Origin: Nocardioides rubriscoriae
GTDB taxonomy: Bacteria > Actinomycetota > Actinomycetes > Propionibacteriales > Nocardioidaceae
Direction: 5' to 3'
NCBI RefSeq assembly: GCF_008087085.1
Contig: NZ_VIYJ01000008.1
Location: 278,462 to 342,461, forward strand
Length of the DNA stretch: 64,000 bases
Shown here: positions 17,228-26,641 of the stretch, one piece after another
Layout: each line of letters starts with the position of its first letter
Position numbering within the stretch: the stretch's first letter is position 1
Notes under the pieces: model-generated
The model's database searches: none
Told to the model about the DNA's origin: nothing
Seen by the model: the letters and a program-made list of their open reading frames with translations, nothing else
Made by a program: the position numbers and the translations under genes

Positions 17228-17925
17228 TCGCGGGGTCCCTTCTCGGTGCGGGTGCGCGGCTGAGCGCCGCCCCGCTCGTCGTCGTGGATTTCGCCGGTGT
17301 CGAGGTCGACGAGGCCGAGCCGCGGTGGACCGGCCGGGGGTTGTTCGTGTGCCCGCCGGTTGACGGGCAGAGCGTCGATGTCGTGGGCGAACGTGTTCTC
17401 GCGGCGCTGGCGGCTGGTGTCGGCCAGGTGCTCACTGTGGCGCGGCTTGGCGGGCCAGCTCTTGTGCTCGTCGTCGCAGTGGGTGCGCAGCCTGTTGCGC
17501 ATCCGGTCCGTGAACGCCGGCAGGCAGTAGCGGTGCCACTCCTCGAGCGCGTCGCTGGTCATCGCCAGGCCTGCCCGCCGGCGCTGGTCGGCCAGGATGG
17601 CGATCTCGTGGACCAGGTGCGGGTGCAGAGGCCAGCAGCTGGGGATGAGCCCGGAGACGTCCCAGGTGTACTCGCGGTTGAGCCAGATCACGACGTCCTC
17701 GAGCCACTCCCACAGGTCGTGACGCAGCTCGGGGTCCAGGCAGGTCGCCGGCTCCCAGGGCCGCGACAGCAGCGCGTGGTGGCCGAGGGCCTTCTTCTCC
17801 TCCTCGGTGCCGTTGATGGCGATGTGGAGCTCGCGGTAGGCGAGCCGGACGTGGTCCCCGGGGACGGGGAACGGGAAGACCATCAGCGTGGGTGCCGCCG
17901 GGCCGGTCTGTTGCTCGGTGGTCAC
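17224..17925 (-). CDS. conserved conjugation-linked protein of unknown function
   Basis: 233 residues. The central part is rich in Trp and His (LWEWLEDVVIWLNREYTWD, SCWPLHPHLVHEIAILADQR, ALEEWHRYCLPAFTDRM), which I recognise as a pattern found beside coupling-protein genes in actinobacteria, though without a function. The C-terminus is disordered and basic. Linked by 4-base overlaps to the coupling-protein gene upstream and to the helical protein downstream. It may assist substrate docking; unproven. Confidence 0.65.
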   Translation of the reverse strand: MTTEQQTGPAAPTLMVFPFPVPGDHVRLAYRELHIAINGTEEEKKALGHHALLSRPWEPATCLDPELRHDLWEWLEDVVIWLNREYTWDVSGLIPSCWPLHPHLVHEIAILADQRRRAGLAMTSDALEEWHRYCLPAFTDRMRNRLRTHCDDEHKSWPAKPRHSEHLADTSRQRRENTFAHDIDALPVNRRAHEQPPAGPPRLGLVDLDTGEIHDDERGGAQPRTRTEKGPRE

Positions 17926-19400
17926 AGTTCACTCCTTGCGTGGTCGGTCTCGTCGTCGACGAAGCCGAGACGGCGTGCCTCGACGAGCGCGGCGGTGGCT
18001 CGGGCCTCGGGGGTGATGACCATGCGCCGGTCGTTGGTGAGGCGCTCGCGCAGCGCCCGCTGGTCGGCCAGCAGTCGTTCGCCGGCCTTGCCTTCGACGC
18101 AGCGGTGCAGCTTGGCGATGATCGGCTTGCCGTTCTCCGCGACGACCAGAGCTTGGCGTTCGGGCAGTTGCCGGACTTCCTCGGGCCGCATGATCGGGAT
18201 GTCGTCGCCGGAGAAGCTCCGGCCGCCGCCGTTGAACCCGCCCGAGGAATGGGTGACCCGCCCGATGCGGACCGTTCCGAGCAGGTCGGAGATCTCCTGG
18301 TTAAAGGCGACGTCCTTGGAGCCGCCGAACATCACCAGGGCGTTGGTGAGGCCGAGCAGTGCTCGGGCCTCGTGCTCACCGAAGATGCTGGTCAGCTGGG
18401 GCCGAGTCTGGGCGGCCCAAATGAACGACAGCCCCAGGGCGCGCTCGTTGGCCATCCGGGTACGCAGCGTCGGAAGCGGAGCGGTCGACGGCAGCTCGTC
18501 GAGCACCGAGACCAGGGGCGGGCACAGCCGGCCGCCCCACGAGGAGCTGTTGGCCAGCAGCAGGCCGGTGTCCAAGACGTGCTCGGCCACGGCGGTCATC
18601 AGCGGGCTCGCCGAGGCGTAGGGGTCTTCGCGGCCGAGCAGGTAGATGGTGCCGCGTCGACGGATCACGTCGGCCAGGTCGGTGGCTGGCCGTCCGGGGC
18701 TGGGAATGCAGCGTCGCCGGATGTCGGCCTGGAAGAACAGCGAGACCGACTGCTGCACCGTGGTGACGGTGTTTCCGGCGGTGCGGTCGTCACCGTTCAG
18801 CGCCCCGTGCAGGAGGCCGTGCCAAAACGGCTCGGCGTGCGGGTGCCGCCGCAGGATCTCCATCGGCTGGGTGGCTGCCGTGGGGTTGGCGACCCACTGC
18901 AGCACGTCCTCGAGCGTCCTACCGGTCAGCGCCGCGGCGTGGAAGTAGCCCTGCAGCACCTTCGCGGACTCGGCGGCGTAGAACCGCGCAGCATCGTCGC
19001 CGGTGCCGCCGGTGATCGCGCCCTTGACGGTGCCGGCGGTGAAAGCCTTGGCGCGCCGCTCGGCGACCTTCGGGTCCACGCAGCCGGCGATCGGGTCCCA
19101 GATCAGCTCGTCGACGACGCCCTCGGCCAGGCCGAAGGGGTCCAGCACCACGCAGGGCCGGTCGTCGCGAGAACGCTCGGTGAGGCTGAGCAGCAGGTCC
19201 TCGACCTTCGTCAGTGTCACCAGGGCGGCACCCGGAGCGCCGAGCAGCGCAGGGGTGAGCAGGTCGAGGGTCTTTCCGGATCCCTGCGGGCCGATTACGC
19301 CGGCGGTGCGGTCCCACGGCACCCACAGCTCGCCGCCTCGCGGCTCGTGGGCATCACCGATGCGCCAGCCCACGTCCCAGGGGTCGAACCTCAGCTTCAT
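17922..19400 (-). CDS. type IV coupling protein (VirD4/TraG family ATPase)
   Basis: 492 residues from the ATG at 19400. No membrane helices of its own. Walker A GPQGSGKT near residues 36-43; further motifs ALVTLTKVEDLL, VVLDPFGLAEG, Walker B region LCPPLVSVLDELPSTAPL, and the late LGLSFIWAAQTRPQLTSIFG followed by NALVMFGGSKD, all typical of TraG/VirD4. It delivers the relaxase-bound strand to the channel. Because it lacks the N-terminal membrane anchor, the membrane protein encoded just upstream (19675-20277) probably supplies it. Confidence 0.9.
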   Translation of the reverse strand: MKLRFDPWDVGWRIGDAHEPRGGELWVPWDRTAGVIGPQGSGKTLDLLTPALLGAPGAALVTLTKVEDLLLSLTERSRDDRPCVVLDPFGLAEGVVDELIWDPIAGCVDPKVAERRAKAFTAGTVKGAITGGTGDDAARFYAAESAKVLQGYFHAAALTGRTLEDVLQWVANPTAATQPMEILRRHPHAEPFWHGLLHGALNGDDRTAGNTVTTVQQSVSLFFQADIRRRCIPSPGRPATDLADVIRRRGTIYLLGREDPYASASPLMTAVAEHVLDTGLLLANSSSWGGRLCPPLVSVLDELPSTAPLPTLRTRMANERALGLSFIWAAQTRPQLTSIFGEHEARALLGLTNALVMFGGSKDVAFNQEISDLLGTVRIGRVTHSSGGFNGGGRSFSGDDIPIMRPEEVRQLPERQALVVAENGKPIIAKLHRCVEGKAGERLLADQRALRERLTNDRRMVITPEARATAALVEARRLGFVDDETDHARSEL

Positions 19401-19678
19401 GGCGCCACCTCCGGAACGGTGTCCCCGCACGGGGCGAGGCATCGACGGCAGATCACCGCACTGCCGCGGCGTTCTTCTGCTCTGCGACCGAGGAGCAGGA
19501 AAGAGGCGTCGGACAGCAGGTCGCGCGCCTCGCAGAGGAGTTCCACCTGGCCGGCAGCCACGTAGTGGCGCTCGACGAGGACCGGCCGGTGTCCGCGGCG
19601 GCGACAGCTGCTGCCGCCCAGGCGGCGGCCGCGGGTGCGAAGTGTCGGGTTGCCGTGCAGTGGGGTCTCGTTGCTCAT
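19397..19678 (-). CDS. small CxxC protein between membrane anchor and coupling protein
   Basis: 93 residues from MSNETPLHGNPTLRTRG. The C-terminal half carries ICRRCLAPCGD, a possible zinc knuckle, after a Leu/Ala-rich helix with LLCEARDLLSDASFLLLG. Overlaps both neighbours by 4 bases, so it is made with the coupling complex. No family recognised. Confidence 0.65.
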   Translation of the reverse strand: MSNETPLHGNPTLRTRGRRLGGSSCRRRGHRPVLVERHYVAAGQVELLCEARDLLSDASFLLLGRRAEERRGSAVICRRCLAPCGDTVPEVAP

Positions 19679-20277
19679 CGGTCTTCCTTCGTTCGCCGGC
19701 CGTGCAGGAGCCACGGGCTGAGGCCGTGACCCAGATGCGGGCCGGGTTGTTCGGTGAGGTCGCCGGCGGTGCCCTGGACCGGTGCTGGTGTCGCGGCGGC
19801 GTGCTTGCCGTAGATGTCCGGGCGGACGATGCCGGCGACCTTGCGGAGCCGGGTGACGCCGAGCAGCTTCTCGGCCTCGGCTGCGGTCGCCATGCCTCGC
19901 ATGCGGCCCGGGCCCCAGCGCTGGTAGGCCCACGCGCCGAGCCAGACGGTCGCGGTGAGCAGCGCGACCTCAGTCAGGGCGAGGCTGACCCAGACCAGGC
20001 CGCGACCGGCCAGACCGTCGGGAGTGGGGCTGGGCAGCCCGGCGTCGGCGTGTCCGCCGAGGACGCCGGGAAGGCTGGTCCAGAAGGCGGTGCCGATGGG
20101 TGAGGGGAACGCGCCGGCGTTGGCGTCGGGCCATGTCCATCCGGCGCCGGCGACCAGGTTCGCGACTGATCGTCCGAGTTGGATGCCGATGACAATGACG
20201 AACAGGGTCGCCAAGGCCACCGCTACGGGGATCTCCCAGGTCCACGGGTAGGGGTCTCGTCGTCGCTCACGCTGCAT
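19675..20277 (-). CDS. membrane protein, likely anchor partner of the coupling protein
   Basis: 200 residues. Start set at ATG 20277 (MQRERRRDPYPWTWE): GGAGG is 11 bases upstream of it, whereas the alternative GTG at 20289 abuts that same sequence. Two membrane helices (IPVAVALATLFVIVIGIQLG and LVWVSLALTEVALLTATVWLGAWAY) flank an outside loop; the C-terminal cytosolic part (AAEAEKLLGVTRLRKVAGIVRPD) is soluble. In related systems these helices form the N-terminus of TraG itself, so a split coupling protein is plausible. First gene of the unit headed by the shared element at 20323. Confidence 0.75.
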   Translation of the reverse strand: MQRERRRDPYPWTWEIPVAVALATLFVIVIGIQLGRSVANLVAGAGWTWPDANAGAFPSPIGTAFWTSLPGVLGGHADAGLPSPTPDGLAGRGLVWVSLALTEVALLTATVWLGAWAYQRWGPGRMRGMATAAEAEKLLGVTRLRKVAGIVRPDIYGKHAAATPAPVQGTAGDLTEQPGPHLGHGLSPWLLHGRRTKEDR

Positions 20278-20322
20278 CGGTCTGGCCACCTCCAGGCGGT
20301 CGTGGGTCGTTGGGCCTCGCTG

Positions 20323-20358
20323 GTCACCTATGTGCTGTCAGGGCTCCGGTGCGATCAC
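20323..20358 (-). promoter_or_regulatory. shared bipartite element, copy 5 (coupling-protein operon)
   Basis: Minus strand: GTGATCGC, 20 bases, TAGGTGAC; 45 bases before ATG 20277, close to the 43-44 bases seen at copies 1 and 2. The upstream box overlaps the stop codon of the preceding gene (20355), showing it was kept despite the tight packing. Confidence 0.75.
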
Positions 20359-23300
20359 ACGGCGTGGCTCGGGCGTGATGCGTTCTCTGCGAGCCAGGTC
20401 GAGGGGTCGACGTTGTCGGGGCCGTAGATGGAGCCGTTCTTGAGGTGGACCTCGAAGTGGAGGTGGCAGCCGGAGACGTTGCCCTCCTTGCCGACCTGGC
20501 CGATCGGCTCGCCGGCTGCGACGGTCTGGCCGCGGCTGACGCTGACGGTCGCCATGTGGGCGTACCAGGTGGTCAGGGACCCGGCGCCGGTGGTGACCTT
20601 GACCAGCTGCGGCCCAGCCCAGGAACGCTGGGTGGTGTCGATCTCGATGGTGCCGGCGTGGGCGGCGTAGACGGTGGTTCCGCAAGGTGCGGAGAAGTCG
20701 GTGCCGGTGTGCCACTTGGACCAGTAAGGGCCGGTCTCGTGCCAGTTGTGGTTGTCGGTCCCGACGTACTGCGCGGGCACCGGATAGACGACCTCGTCGC
20801 AGGAGGCGCCCTCGAGGCCGACCGGCTGGACGGAGGCGCCGGGCTTGACGTTGATGTGGACATGGTCGAGGTGGTTCTCGGTAGCGCTACCGCGGTCCTC
20901 CATCGGCCGCCAGCCCTCGCCTGCGCGGGCGACCGACCAGATCCGCTGGTACCAGATGATGTAGTCGATGCCGAGCTTCTGGGCATTGGCCTTGGCGTAG
21001 GCGGCGAGACGGTCGCCCTGCGCGCGGCCCGCCGCGGTGAGTGGCACCATGAAGTCGGCCGCGAGCCCGGCCGGGTGGCCGTTGGGGTCGGTGGCGCTCT
21101 CGCGGTAGCCGCCGACGGTCTTGATGTCGAACATGGGGCCGAGGATGTTGACCAGCTGGGTCAGCTGCGGCTTGACCGGGCCGAGGTTGTACTTGGCCTC
21201 CGCGGTGCCGGAGTCAACTGCGCACCCGGCGCTGCTGCCGGCGGTGGTGGCGGTCACCAGCGGGTGGTCGGCGATCTTGCTGGCCTGGGTGCTGGTGTCG
21301 ACCGCGGCGCTGGCCCAGGTGAGGTTGGCACCGTAGACGTGGTCGATCGGCGCGTCCTGCTTGGGCTTCTTGCAGGGCTCGGCAGAGCCGCCGAAGGCGT
21401 TGCTCAGCTCAGGGGTCAGTGCGCAGTGCGAGGAGTTGTTGCCGTCCTTGCCGTCGTTGAAGTCGCCCAGGATCACCGCAGGGGTGCCGGCGCCTGCGAG
21501 CTCGGTCATCGTGGCCAGCTGGCGGCGCAGCGCCTCCTGGCGGTGCCCGGCGGCGTTTCCTTGAGTGTTGGCCGGGTTGTGGATGCTCCAGACCCAGATC
21601 ACCTGCCCGGTGGTCGTCGAGGTCAGTTGCACCAGGGGCATGCCGACGTCCTTGCCGCCGAAGTAGGGGATGTCGACGAGGCGGCCGTCGGTCTGCTCCC
21701 ACTCGTTGCGGTCCCAGATCACCCGGTTCTGTGCCTTCCCGCTGGCCGGGTACATCCCCCACTTGGCCGCGTACTTCTCCAGCGCTTGGGCCTGCGGGCC
21801 ATGCACCTCCTGGAGGCCGGCGATCGAGATGTCGGCGTTCTCGATCGTGCGCATGGCGCCGGGCAGTCGCTTGTCCCAGGTGTCGTACCCGGGCCGCTCC
21901 CCCGGCTTGTCGGTGTGGCCGGCGCCGAGCAGGTTGAGGGTGCCGACGGTGATGGGGTTGACTGTCTCGCCCTGGCAGTTGGCGACGTTCGTGGTGGAGC
22001 CGTCGTCGGGCAGGTCGGGCAGGTCGCCGCCGAGCAGATCGGTGATGTCGCCGGCGACGTCCTCCCACTGGGCGTAGGCGTCGGGGTAGCCCGAGCGCTG
22101 GACGGCCTGCGCGGCCTGGGTGAGCGGCATGTTCTGCCAGCCGGGGATGTCGAGGAGGCCGGGGTTGCCGGTGTGCTGGGCCTGGCCGAAGAACGCGCGG
22201 GCCGCGAGGACGGGGTTGGTGATCTCGGCCCGGCTTCCCCAGCCGGCCGAGGGGCGCTGCTGGAACAGGCCGCCGGAGTCGCGGTCACCTCCGGTGAGGT
22301 TGACGAGCTTGGACTCCTGGATCGCGGCGGCGATCGCGATCTGCAGCCCGTAGCGGGGAATCTCGAGGTCGCGGGCGACCAGGGCGATGGTGATCGCGTT
22401 ACGGGCCTGGTCGGCGGTCATGGTCGGGTAGTTGGACGCGAACCGCAGGCGCATCAGCTGGGCGAGCACGTCGCCGGCCGGCGGCTCGGCGGACGTCCGG
22501 GCGGTGGTCGCCGCGGGAACGATCCCGTCGGTCGTGGTGGTGGTCTCGGGCGCGCTCTCCGGGCCGGCGCCGTTCATGGCGATGCGAGCCGAGAGCCAGT
22601 GGTGGTCCGACACCATCGTGCCGTCCCAGCCCTGCTCGAGACGGGCGCCCTGGTGGTGTGGGAAGAAGATGAAGTCGACTCCGTGGTTGTGCCATCCGTA
22701 GCCGGCGGCCTTCATCTTCGCGGCCGCTGTCCAGGGGATGTCGGTGTAGGAGGCCTGGGTGTTCATGTCGCCGCCGATCAGCACCGGACCGTGGGCGGCC
22801 AGTGAGTTTCGCAGCTGCAGCAGGATGTCCATTCCGGCGCCGTACTGCTGGGGCCGGGTCAGCGGCGGGTTGCCGTGCTGCGTCGGCCAACGGTGCGGGT
22901 TGGTCATGTGGTGGGTGGAGACCACCGAGACCACGGAGCCGTCGGCGCGGCGCAGCATCACCCATGTCGCGAAGCGATCCCACGTGACCGGACGCCCGTC
23001 GTAGAAGGTCTTGTCGTCGTCGACGAGTTGGACCCGGCCGCCGTTGACCTTCGTCCAGGTCGCGTTCTTCCAGAGGACGACGTTGCCCATGGCCTGCTCG
23101 GCGCCGGTGCCGGTGCCGGCCGGGGCTGCCACCCGGAAGGCTGAGTAGCCCGGCGTGGCGGCTTCGATCTGCTCCAGGCTCCAGCCGCTGGCCTCGTTGA
23201 GGGTGACGAACTCGGGGTTCTGGGACAGGACCTTGGGCATGGAGGCCCGGAACCCGTCGAGGCCGGAGCGGCGCGGGATGTTGGCCTGCGCCATGGTGAT

Positions 23301-23498
23301 CTTGCCGTTGACCGGGCCGCCCACCGGGCCGTCGATGGCTCCGAGGTCACCGAGCTCGGTAGGTGCGGTGCCTTGGCTGCTCTGGGTGCGGCACTCGGCG
23401 GCCGCGGTGGTCGTCATCACCACCATCAGCGTCACGAGGAATGGCAGCCCCATGAAGATGATCAGGACGGGCAGTCCCGCGAGCAGCAGCTTCTTCAT
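20355..23498 (-). CDS. five-domain secreted protein: two EEP nucleases, transglycosylase-like, M15-like and M23 peptidase domains
   Basis: 1047 residues with an N-terminal export signal or anchor (about 1-35). Domains in order: (1) EEP phosphatase/nuclease, about 60-310, with TLNEASG, IGGDMNT and SDHHWL; (2) lysozyme/transglycosylase-like, about 345-470, with AAAIQESKLVNL and SGGLFQQRP; (3) second EEP, about 515-745, with AGLQEVHG, LGDFNDG, APIDHVYG and ADHPLV; (4) M15-like carboxypeptidase, about 770-890, with GHPAGLAADF and LDHVHINV; (5) M23 endopeptidase, about 905-1035, with HTGTDFSAP and HLHFEVH. All five keep recognisable catalytic residues. Gram-positive conjugation systems encode a two-domain wall hydrolase (VirB1/TcpG-like) to open the wall. 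The two nuclease domains are the unusual part; they may cut extracellular DNA or act as phosphodiesterases/lipid phosphatases. Confidence 0.85.
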   Translation of the reverse strand: MKKLLLAGLPVLIIFMGLPFLVTLMVVMTTTAAAECRTQSSQGTAPTELGDLGAIDGPVGGPVNGKITMAQANIPRRSGLDGFRASMPKVLSQNPEFVTLNEASGWSLEQIEAATPGYSAFRVAAPAGTGTGAEQAMGNVVLWKNATWTKVNGGRVQLVDDDKTFYDGRPVTWDRFATWVMLRRADGSVVSVVSTHHMTNPHRWPTQHGNPPLTRPQQYGAGMDILLQLRNSLAAHGPVLIGGDMNTQASYTDIPWTAAAKMKAAGYGWHNHGVDFIFFPHHQGARLEQGWDGTMVSDHHWLSARIAMNGAGPESAPETTTTTDGIVPAATTARTSAEPPAGDVLAQLMRLRFASNYPTMTADQARNAITIALVARDLEIPRYGLQIAIAAAIQESKLVNLTGGDRDSGGLFQQRPSAGWGSRAEITNPVLAARAFFGQAQHTGNPGLLDIPGWQNMPLTQAAQAVQRSGYPDAYAQWEDVAGDITDLLGGDLPDLPDDGSTTNVANCQGETVNPITVGTLNLLGAGHTDKPGERPGYDTWDKRLPGAMRTIENADISIAGLQEVHGPQAQALEKYAAKWGMYPASGKAQNRVIWDRNEWEQTDGRLVDIPYFGGKDVGMPLVQLTSTTTGQVIWVWSIHNPANTQGNAAGHRQEALRRQLATMTELAGAGTPAVILGDFNDGKDGNNSSHCALTPELSNAFGGSAEPCKKPKQDAPIDHVYGANLTWASAAVDTSTQASKIADHPLVTATTAGSSAGCAVDSGTAEAKYNLGPVKPQLTQLVNILGPMFDIKTVGGYRESATDPNGHPAGLAADFMVPLTAAGRAQGDRLAAYAKANAQKLGIDYIIWYQRIWSVARAGEGWRPMEDRGSATENHLDHVHINVKPGASVQPVGLEGASCDEVVYPVPAQYVGTDNHNWHETGPYWSKWHTGTDFSAPCGTTVYAAHAGTIEIDTTQRSWAGPQLVKVTTGAGSLTTWYAHMATVSVSRGQTVAAGEPIGQVGKEGNVSGCHLHFEVHLKNGSIYGPDNVDPSTWLAENASRPSHAV

Positions 23499-23526
23499 GA
23501 CAGGTCAGTCCCGAGGTCGCGCGCGC

Positions 23527-25062
23527 TCAGGCGGCGGACTCGATGGCCTCGTTGGTGTAGTAGAGCTTCTTCTCCAGCGGGTGGAGCACCGTCTGCACCT
23601 TGTAGGTGGCGTCGCCGATGCACCACAGGGCGCGGCCCTTGTCCTGCATGGCCCACCCGGAGACGAGGTCTTGGGCGATCGGGCCGAGCCCGAGCATGAA
23701 GTCGAGCTCGCGGGCGACACGGGGCTTCTGGGCACCGAGGATCTTGATGTCGGCCAGCTCGAGGAGGTCCTTGGCGATCATCGCGGCCTGGGAGTCGGCG
23801 TCGCCGACCGAGAGCAGGTCGGAGGGCTTGTGGAGGTTGCAGAACTGGATGTCGCCGCCCTTGCCGGCCATGCCGCGTGAGAGCCGCAGGTCGGCGTCGA
23901 AGCTCGCCACTGCGGCGGTTCCGAGGCGCATCTGCTTCCAGACCTCGTCGCGCACCACGATGCGCAGGTCGCCTGGCTCGGCGATCTCCCGCAGACCACG
24001 CCCCCAGGAGTTCATGCACAGCAGCGCGATGCCCACGGCCTCATCGCCCAGGCCGTCGAGCCGGGAAAGGCTGAACGACTGGATCGGGGCCCGCCAGTCG
24101 ACCTCGATGTTGGTGAAGTCGTCGAAGAGGCCGGCGAGGGTGCCGGTGACCAGCTCGCCGAGCGCGTTGCGCAGCAGCCGGGTCTCGTCGAGGAACTGGC
24201 GGGTGTTCGCGTATTCGCAGGCCCGGACGAGCTCCTCGGTGGGGTTGCGCAGCAGGTCCCACAGCCGCGGGATGGTCGTCTCCTGCAGGACGCTGTTGCC
24301 GGCGGCGTAGCCGGTGAGGATCGCCAGCGCATTGCGCACGACGTCGCTCTCGTCGGGGCCGAACGGCACCCGGCGCTCGTCGTCGATCTTCATGCTGCCG
24401 ACCAGGCCTCGGACCAGGACGAGCCACCGCTTGAAGATGATCGTGGCTCGGCGCTGCGCCTCCTCGGCCGAGAGCTTCTCCCACCCGTCGCCGAGCGGCC
24501 CCATGGACAGCGGGTTGACCCGGGCCCAGAAGCCGGGGGCGATGACGAAGGGTTCGACACCGAGCGCGCGGCACAGCGACTCGTACTCGTCCTTGACGTC
24601 GCCAGTGACCAGGGTGCGGTAGCCGAACGGCATCATCCGGGTGCAGAACGCCTTGGTGGTGCCGGACTTGCCACTTCCCGGCTTGGCGAACTGGAAGATG
24701 TTGGGGTTGGTCGCAGGTACGTCGTCGCGCAGCACCCAACCGAACGGGTCGCAGTAGAAGCTGCCGCCGGAGAGCTGGTCGACGCCCATCTGGGCGCCCG
24801 TCGGGGGCAGGGCGGGAGCGGAGACGAAGGGCCAGAACACCGGGGCCTGGTCGCTGGTCATCCGCCAGGCCATCGCCGGGGCGGTGGCGGCGGCCCAGCC
24901 TCGGCCGCGGCGGGTGGCACCGCGGCGCGGCGCGTAGCGGAAGAGCCGGGGCTCCTTGGCCTCCGGGGCGAGCGTGGGGATCGTGGGCAGGTCGTGCCCG
25001 AAGTCGGAGAGCAGGGCTGCCATGTCGCGGCCGCCACGGCGGTTCCGGCGGGTGGTGGTCAT
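23527..25062 (-). CDS. VirB4/TraC-family conjugation ATPase
   Basis: 511 residues from the ATG at 25062, which overlaps the upstream stop (ATGA). Walker A is FAKPGSGKSGTTKAF near residues 122-136; later come FDADLRLSRGMAGKGGDIQF and the acidic/aromatic WKQMRLGT region typical of VirB4. It energises assembly of the channel and sits at the inner face of the membrane. It is shorter than proteobacterial VirB4 and lacks the N-terminal half; in actinobacteria that half is a separate SCO6880-type protein, here the gene immediately upstream. Confidence 0.85.
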   Translation of the reverse strand: MTTTRRNRRGGRDMAALLSDFGHDLPTIPTLAPEAKEPRLFRYAPRRGATRRGRGWAAATAPAMAWRMTSDQAPVFWPFVSAPALPPTGAQMGVDQLSGGSFYCDPFGWVLRDDVPATNPNIFQFAKPGSGKSGTTKAFCTRMMPFGYRTLVTGDVKDEYESLCRALGVEPFVIAPGFWARVNPLSMGPLGDGWEKLSAEEAQRRATIIFKRWLVLVRGLVGSMKIDDERRVPFGPDESDVVRNALAILTGYAAGNSVLQETTIPRLWDLLRNPTEELVRACEYANTRQFLDETRLLRNALGELVTGTLAGLFDDFTNIEVDWRAPIQSFSLSRLDGLGDEAVGIALLCMNSWGRGLREIAEPGDLRIVVRDEVWKQMRLGTAAVASFDADLRLSRGMAGKGGDIQFCNLHKPSDLLSVGDADSQAAMIAKDLLELADIKILGAQKPRVARELDFMLGLGPIAQDLVSGWAMQDKGRALWCIGDATYKVQTVLHPLEKKLYYTNEAIESAA

Positions 25063-26567
25063 CAGGCGTCTCCGCTCCGGGTCAGGCTCGTGCCGAGGGG
25101 GATGGTGGACGCGGCGAACCCGACGTCCTGGGCGAGGTCGAGGCGCAGCGGGGCGAACCCGGCGCGTCGGACCGAGGCGTCCAGGCGGCGGCCGAACTCG
25201 GTGATCCGCATCGACTTGGGGACGGTGACCGTGCACACGCCGTAGGGCCGGGTCAGCGAGTTGCCGCGGGCCAGCTTGGCGTCCAGGCCGCGGGCCTTGT
25301 GGGCTTCGTCGCGCTGCTTGGCGCGGGTCTTGCGGCCGAGCTTCTCGTTCATCCCCTCGGCCAGGTCGGCGGCCCACTCGGCGTTGCCGGACTGCCGGTC
25401 GGCCTTGGTCTGGGAAACGATCGGGTACGCGACGACGAACGATCGCCGCTCACCGAACTCGCTGGGGGTGAGGATCGGTGCCAGGGCACCCATCGCGACG
25501 CCGCGGGTCGGCAGCTTGATGGTGGCGCTGACCGAGTTCCAGGCGTCGTGGCTGTAGTGCCGCAATGCGGCGTCGGCACCCGAGGGGCCGGCCATCGCCC
25601 ACGGGACGTCGGCGTTGACGCTTGGGTCCTTCTCCCGCAGCGAGAGGGCCTCGACGATGCCGGCGCGGTCGCCGGGGGCGAATCCGGTCCGGCAGGCCAG
25701 CGCGAGCTCGGGGCTGGTGAGCCAGCGCACCGTCGTCATCCCCATCGGGCCGCGCAGCTGGGCCTCGATCTCGGCCATGAGCAGGTAGAGCTCGCGGCAG
25801 CGGCCTTCGAAGCCGCCCCCGGACTCTTTGGCCGACCTCGCGATCCGGGTCTCCGGGACCAGGATCGTCACGAACTGCTCGGTGCGCACCGATGCCTGGG
25901 TGAGGCCGTGGGCCAGGTCGCTGTTGACGACCTCCGACAGCTCCGGGGCGTTGGGGCGGCGGTGGCGGTTGACCCACAGGTCGCGCTCGGCGCCGTCCTC
26001 GGGGACGGTGCGCACCATGAAGAGGATCTCGTCGAGCTTCTCTGTGCGACCGGCGACGTCGAGCAGCCCGGCCAGGGCCTCGCCGTAGCGGGCGCGCTCT
26101 TCGGTGTCCTTCATGCCGATGCCGGGGTGCACGATCGAGGCCGTGACCGCCCAGGTCTTCATGGCGTGGTCCTCGATGATCGCTACGCGCTGCAGCTGCG
26201 AGCCGTGCGGCGGGCCGTCGTGGATCTGGACGCCCTGGAGGACCCCGGGCAGGTCCGGGGTGTCGAGGTCCTCGCCGCGGCCTTGGGTGGCCTTGGCACG
26301 GAACGAGGTCCAGCCGAACAGGCCGCCGACGGCGTACATCGTCGAGGCGAACACCCAGCCGGTGGCCGAGCGGCCGCGCACCGGGATCACGGTGATGGCC
26401 AGCAGGAACACCCAGACCAGGGCGAACAGAAACGCGGAGAACCACGCTCCGCGGCTGATTGCCCAGAACGCCGGCAGGCTGGCCAGCGCCAGGAACATCA
26501 GCTGGCCTCCGGAGAGGCCGAAAAACCAGCCGATGCGGTCGCGCTGGTAGTCGGCGTAGGTGGTCAT
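25062..26567 (-). CDS. SCO6880-family conjugation protein (PrgI-like membrane part plus VirB4 N-terminal-like part)
   Basis: 501 residues. Two or three membrane helices in the first 90 residues (GQLMFLALASLPAFWAISRG, FLFALVWVFLLAITVIPV) followed by a long soluble part with RVAIIEDHAMKTWAVTASI, EGRCRELYLLMAEIEAQLRG and the late PYGVCTVTVPKSMRITEFGR. This matches the SCO6880 group found next to VirB4 in Streptomyces and relatives. It forms a unit with the downstream VirB4 gene (ATGA overlap). Confidence 0.85.
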   Translation of the reverse strand: MTTYADYQRDRIGWFFGLSGGQLMFLALASLPAFWAISRGAWFSAFLFALVWVFLLAITVIPVRGRSATGWVFASTMYAVGGLFGWTSFRAKATQGRGEDLDTPDLPGVLQGVQIHDGPPHGSQLQRVAIIEDHAMKTWAVTASIVHPGIGMKDTEERARYGEALAGLLDVAGRTEKLDEILFMVRTVPEDGAERDLWVNRHRRPNAPELSEVVNSDLAHGLTQASVRTEQFVTILVPETRIARSAKESGGGFEGRCRELYLLMAEIEAQLRGPMGMTTVRWLTSPELALACRTGFAPGDRAGIVEALSLREKDPSVNADVPWAMAGPSGADAALRHYSHDAWNSVSATIKLPTRGVAMGALAPILTPSEFGERRSFVVAYPIVSQTKADRQSGNAEWAADLAEGMNEKLGRKTRAKQRDEAHKARGLDAKLARGNSLTRPYGVCTVTVPKSMRITEFGRRLDASVRRAGFAPLRLDLAQDVGFAASTIPLGTSLTRSGDA

Positions 26568-26641
26568 CGTCGGCTTCCCTTCTGGTCAGTGAGGTCGGTG
26601 GGTGTCGATCGGCGCTCGAGGTGGGGCGGTCGGCGCATCGG

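Noticed and set aside
17892..19565. 557-codon plus-strand open frame
   Set aside because: Antisense to the coupling protein, which has a clear Walker A motif.
20445..22805. 786-codon plus-strand open frame
   Set aside because: Antisense shadow of the five-domain hydrolase, whose motifs are unmistakable on the minus strand.
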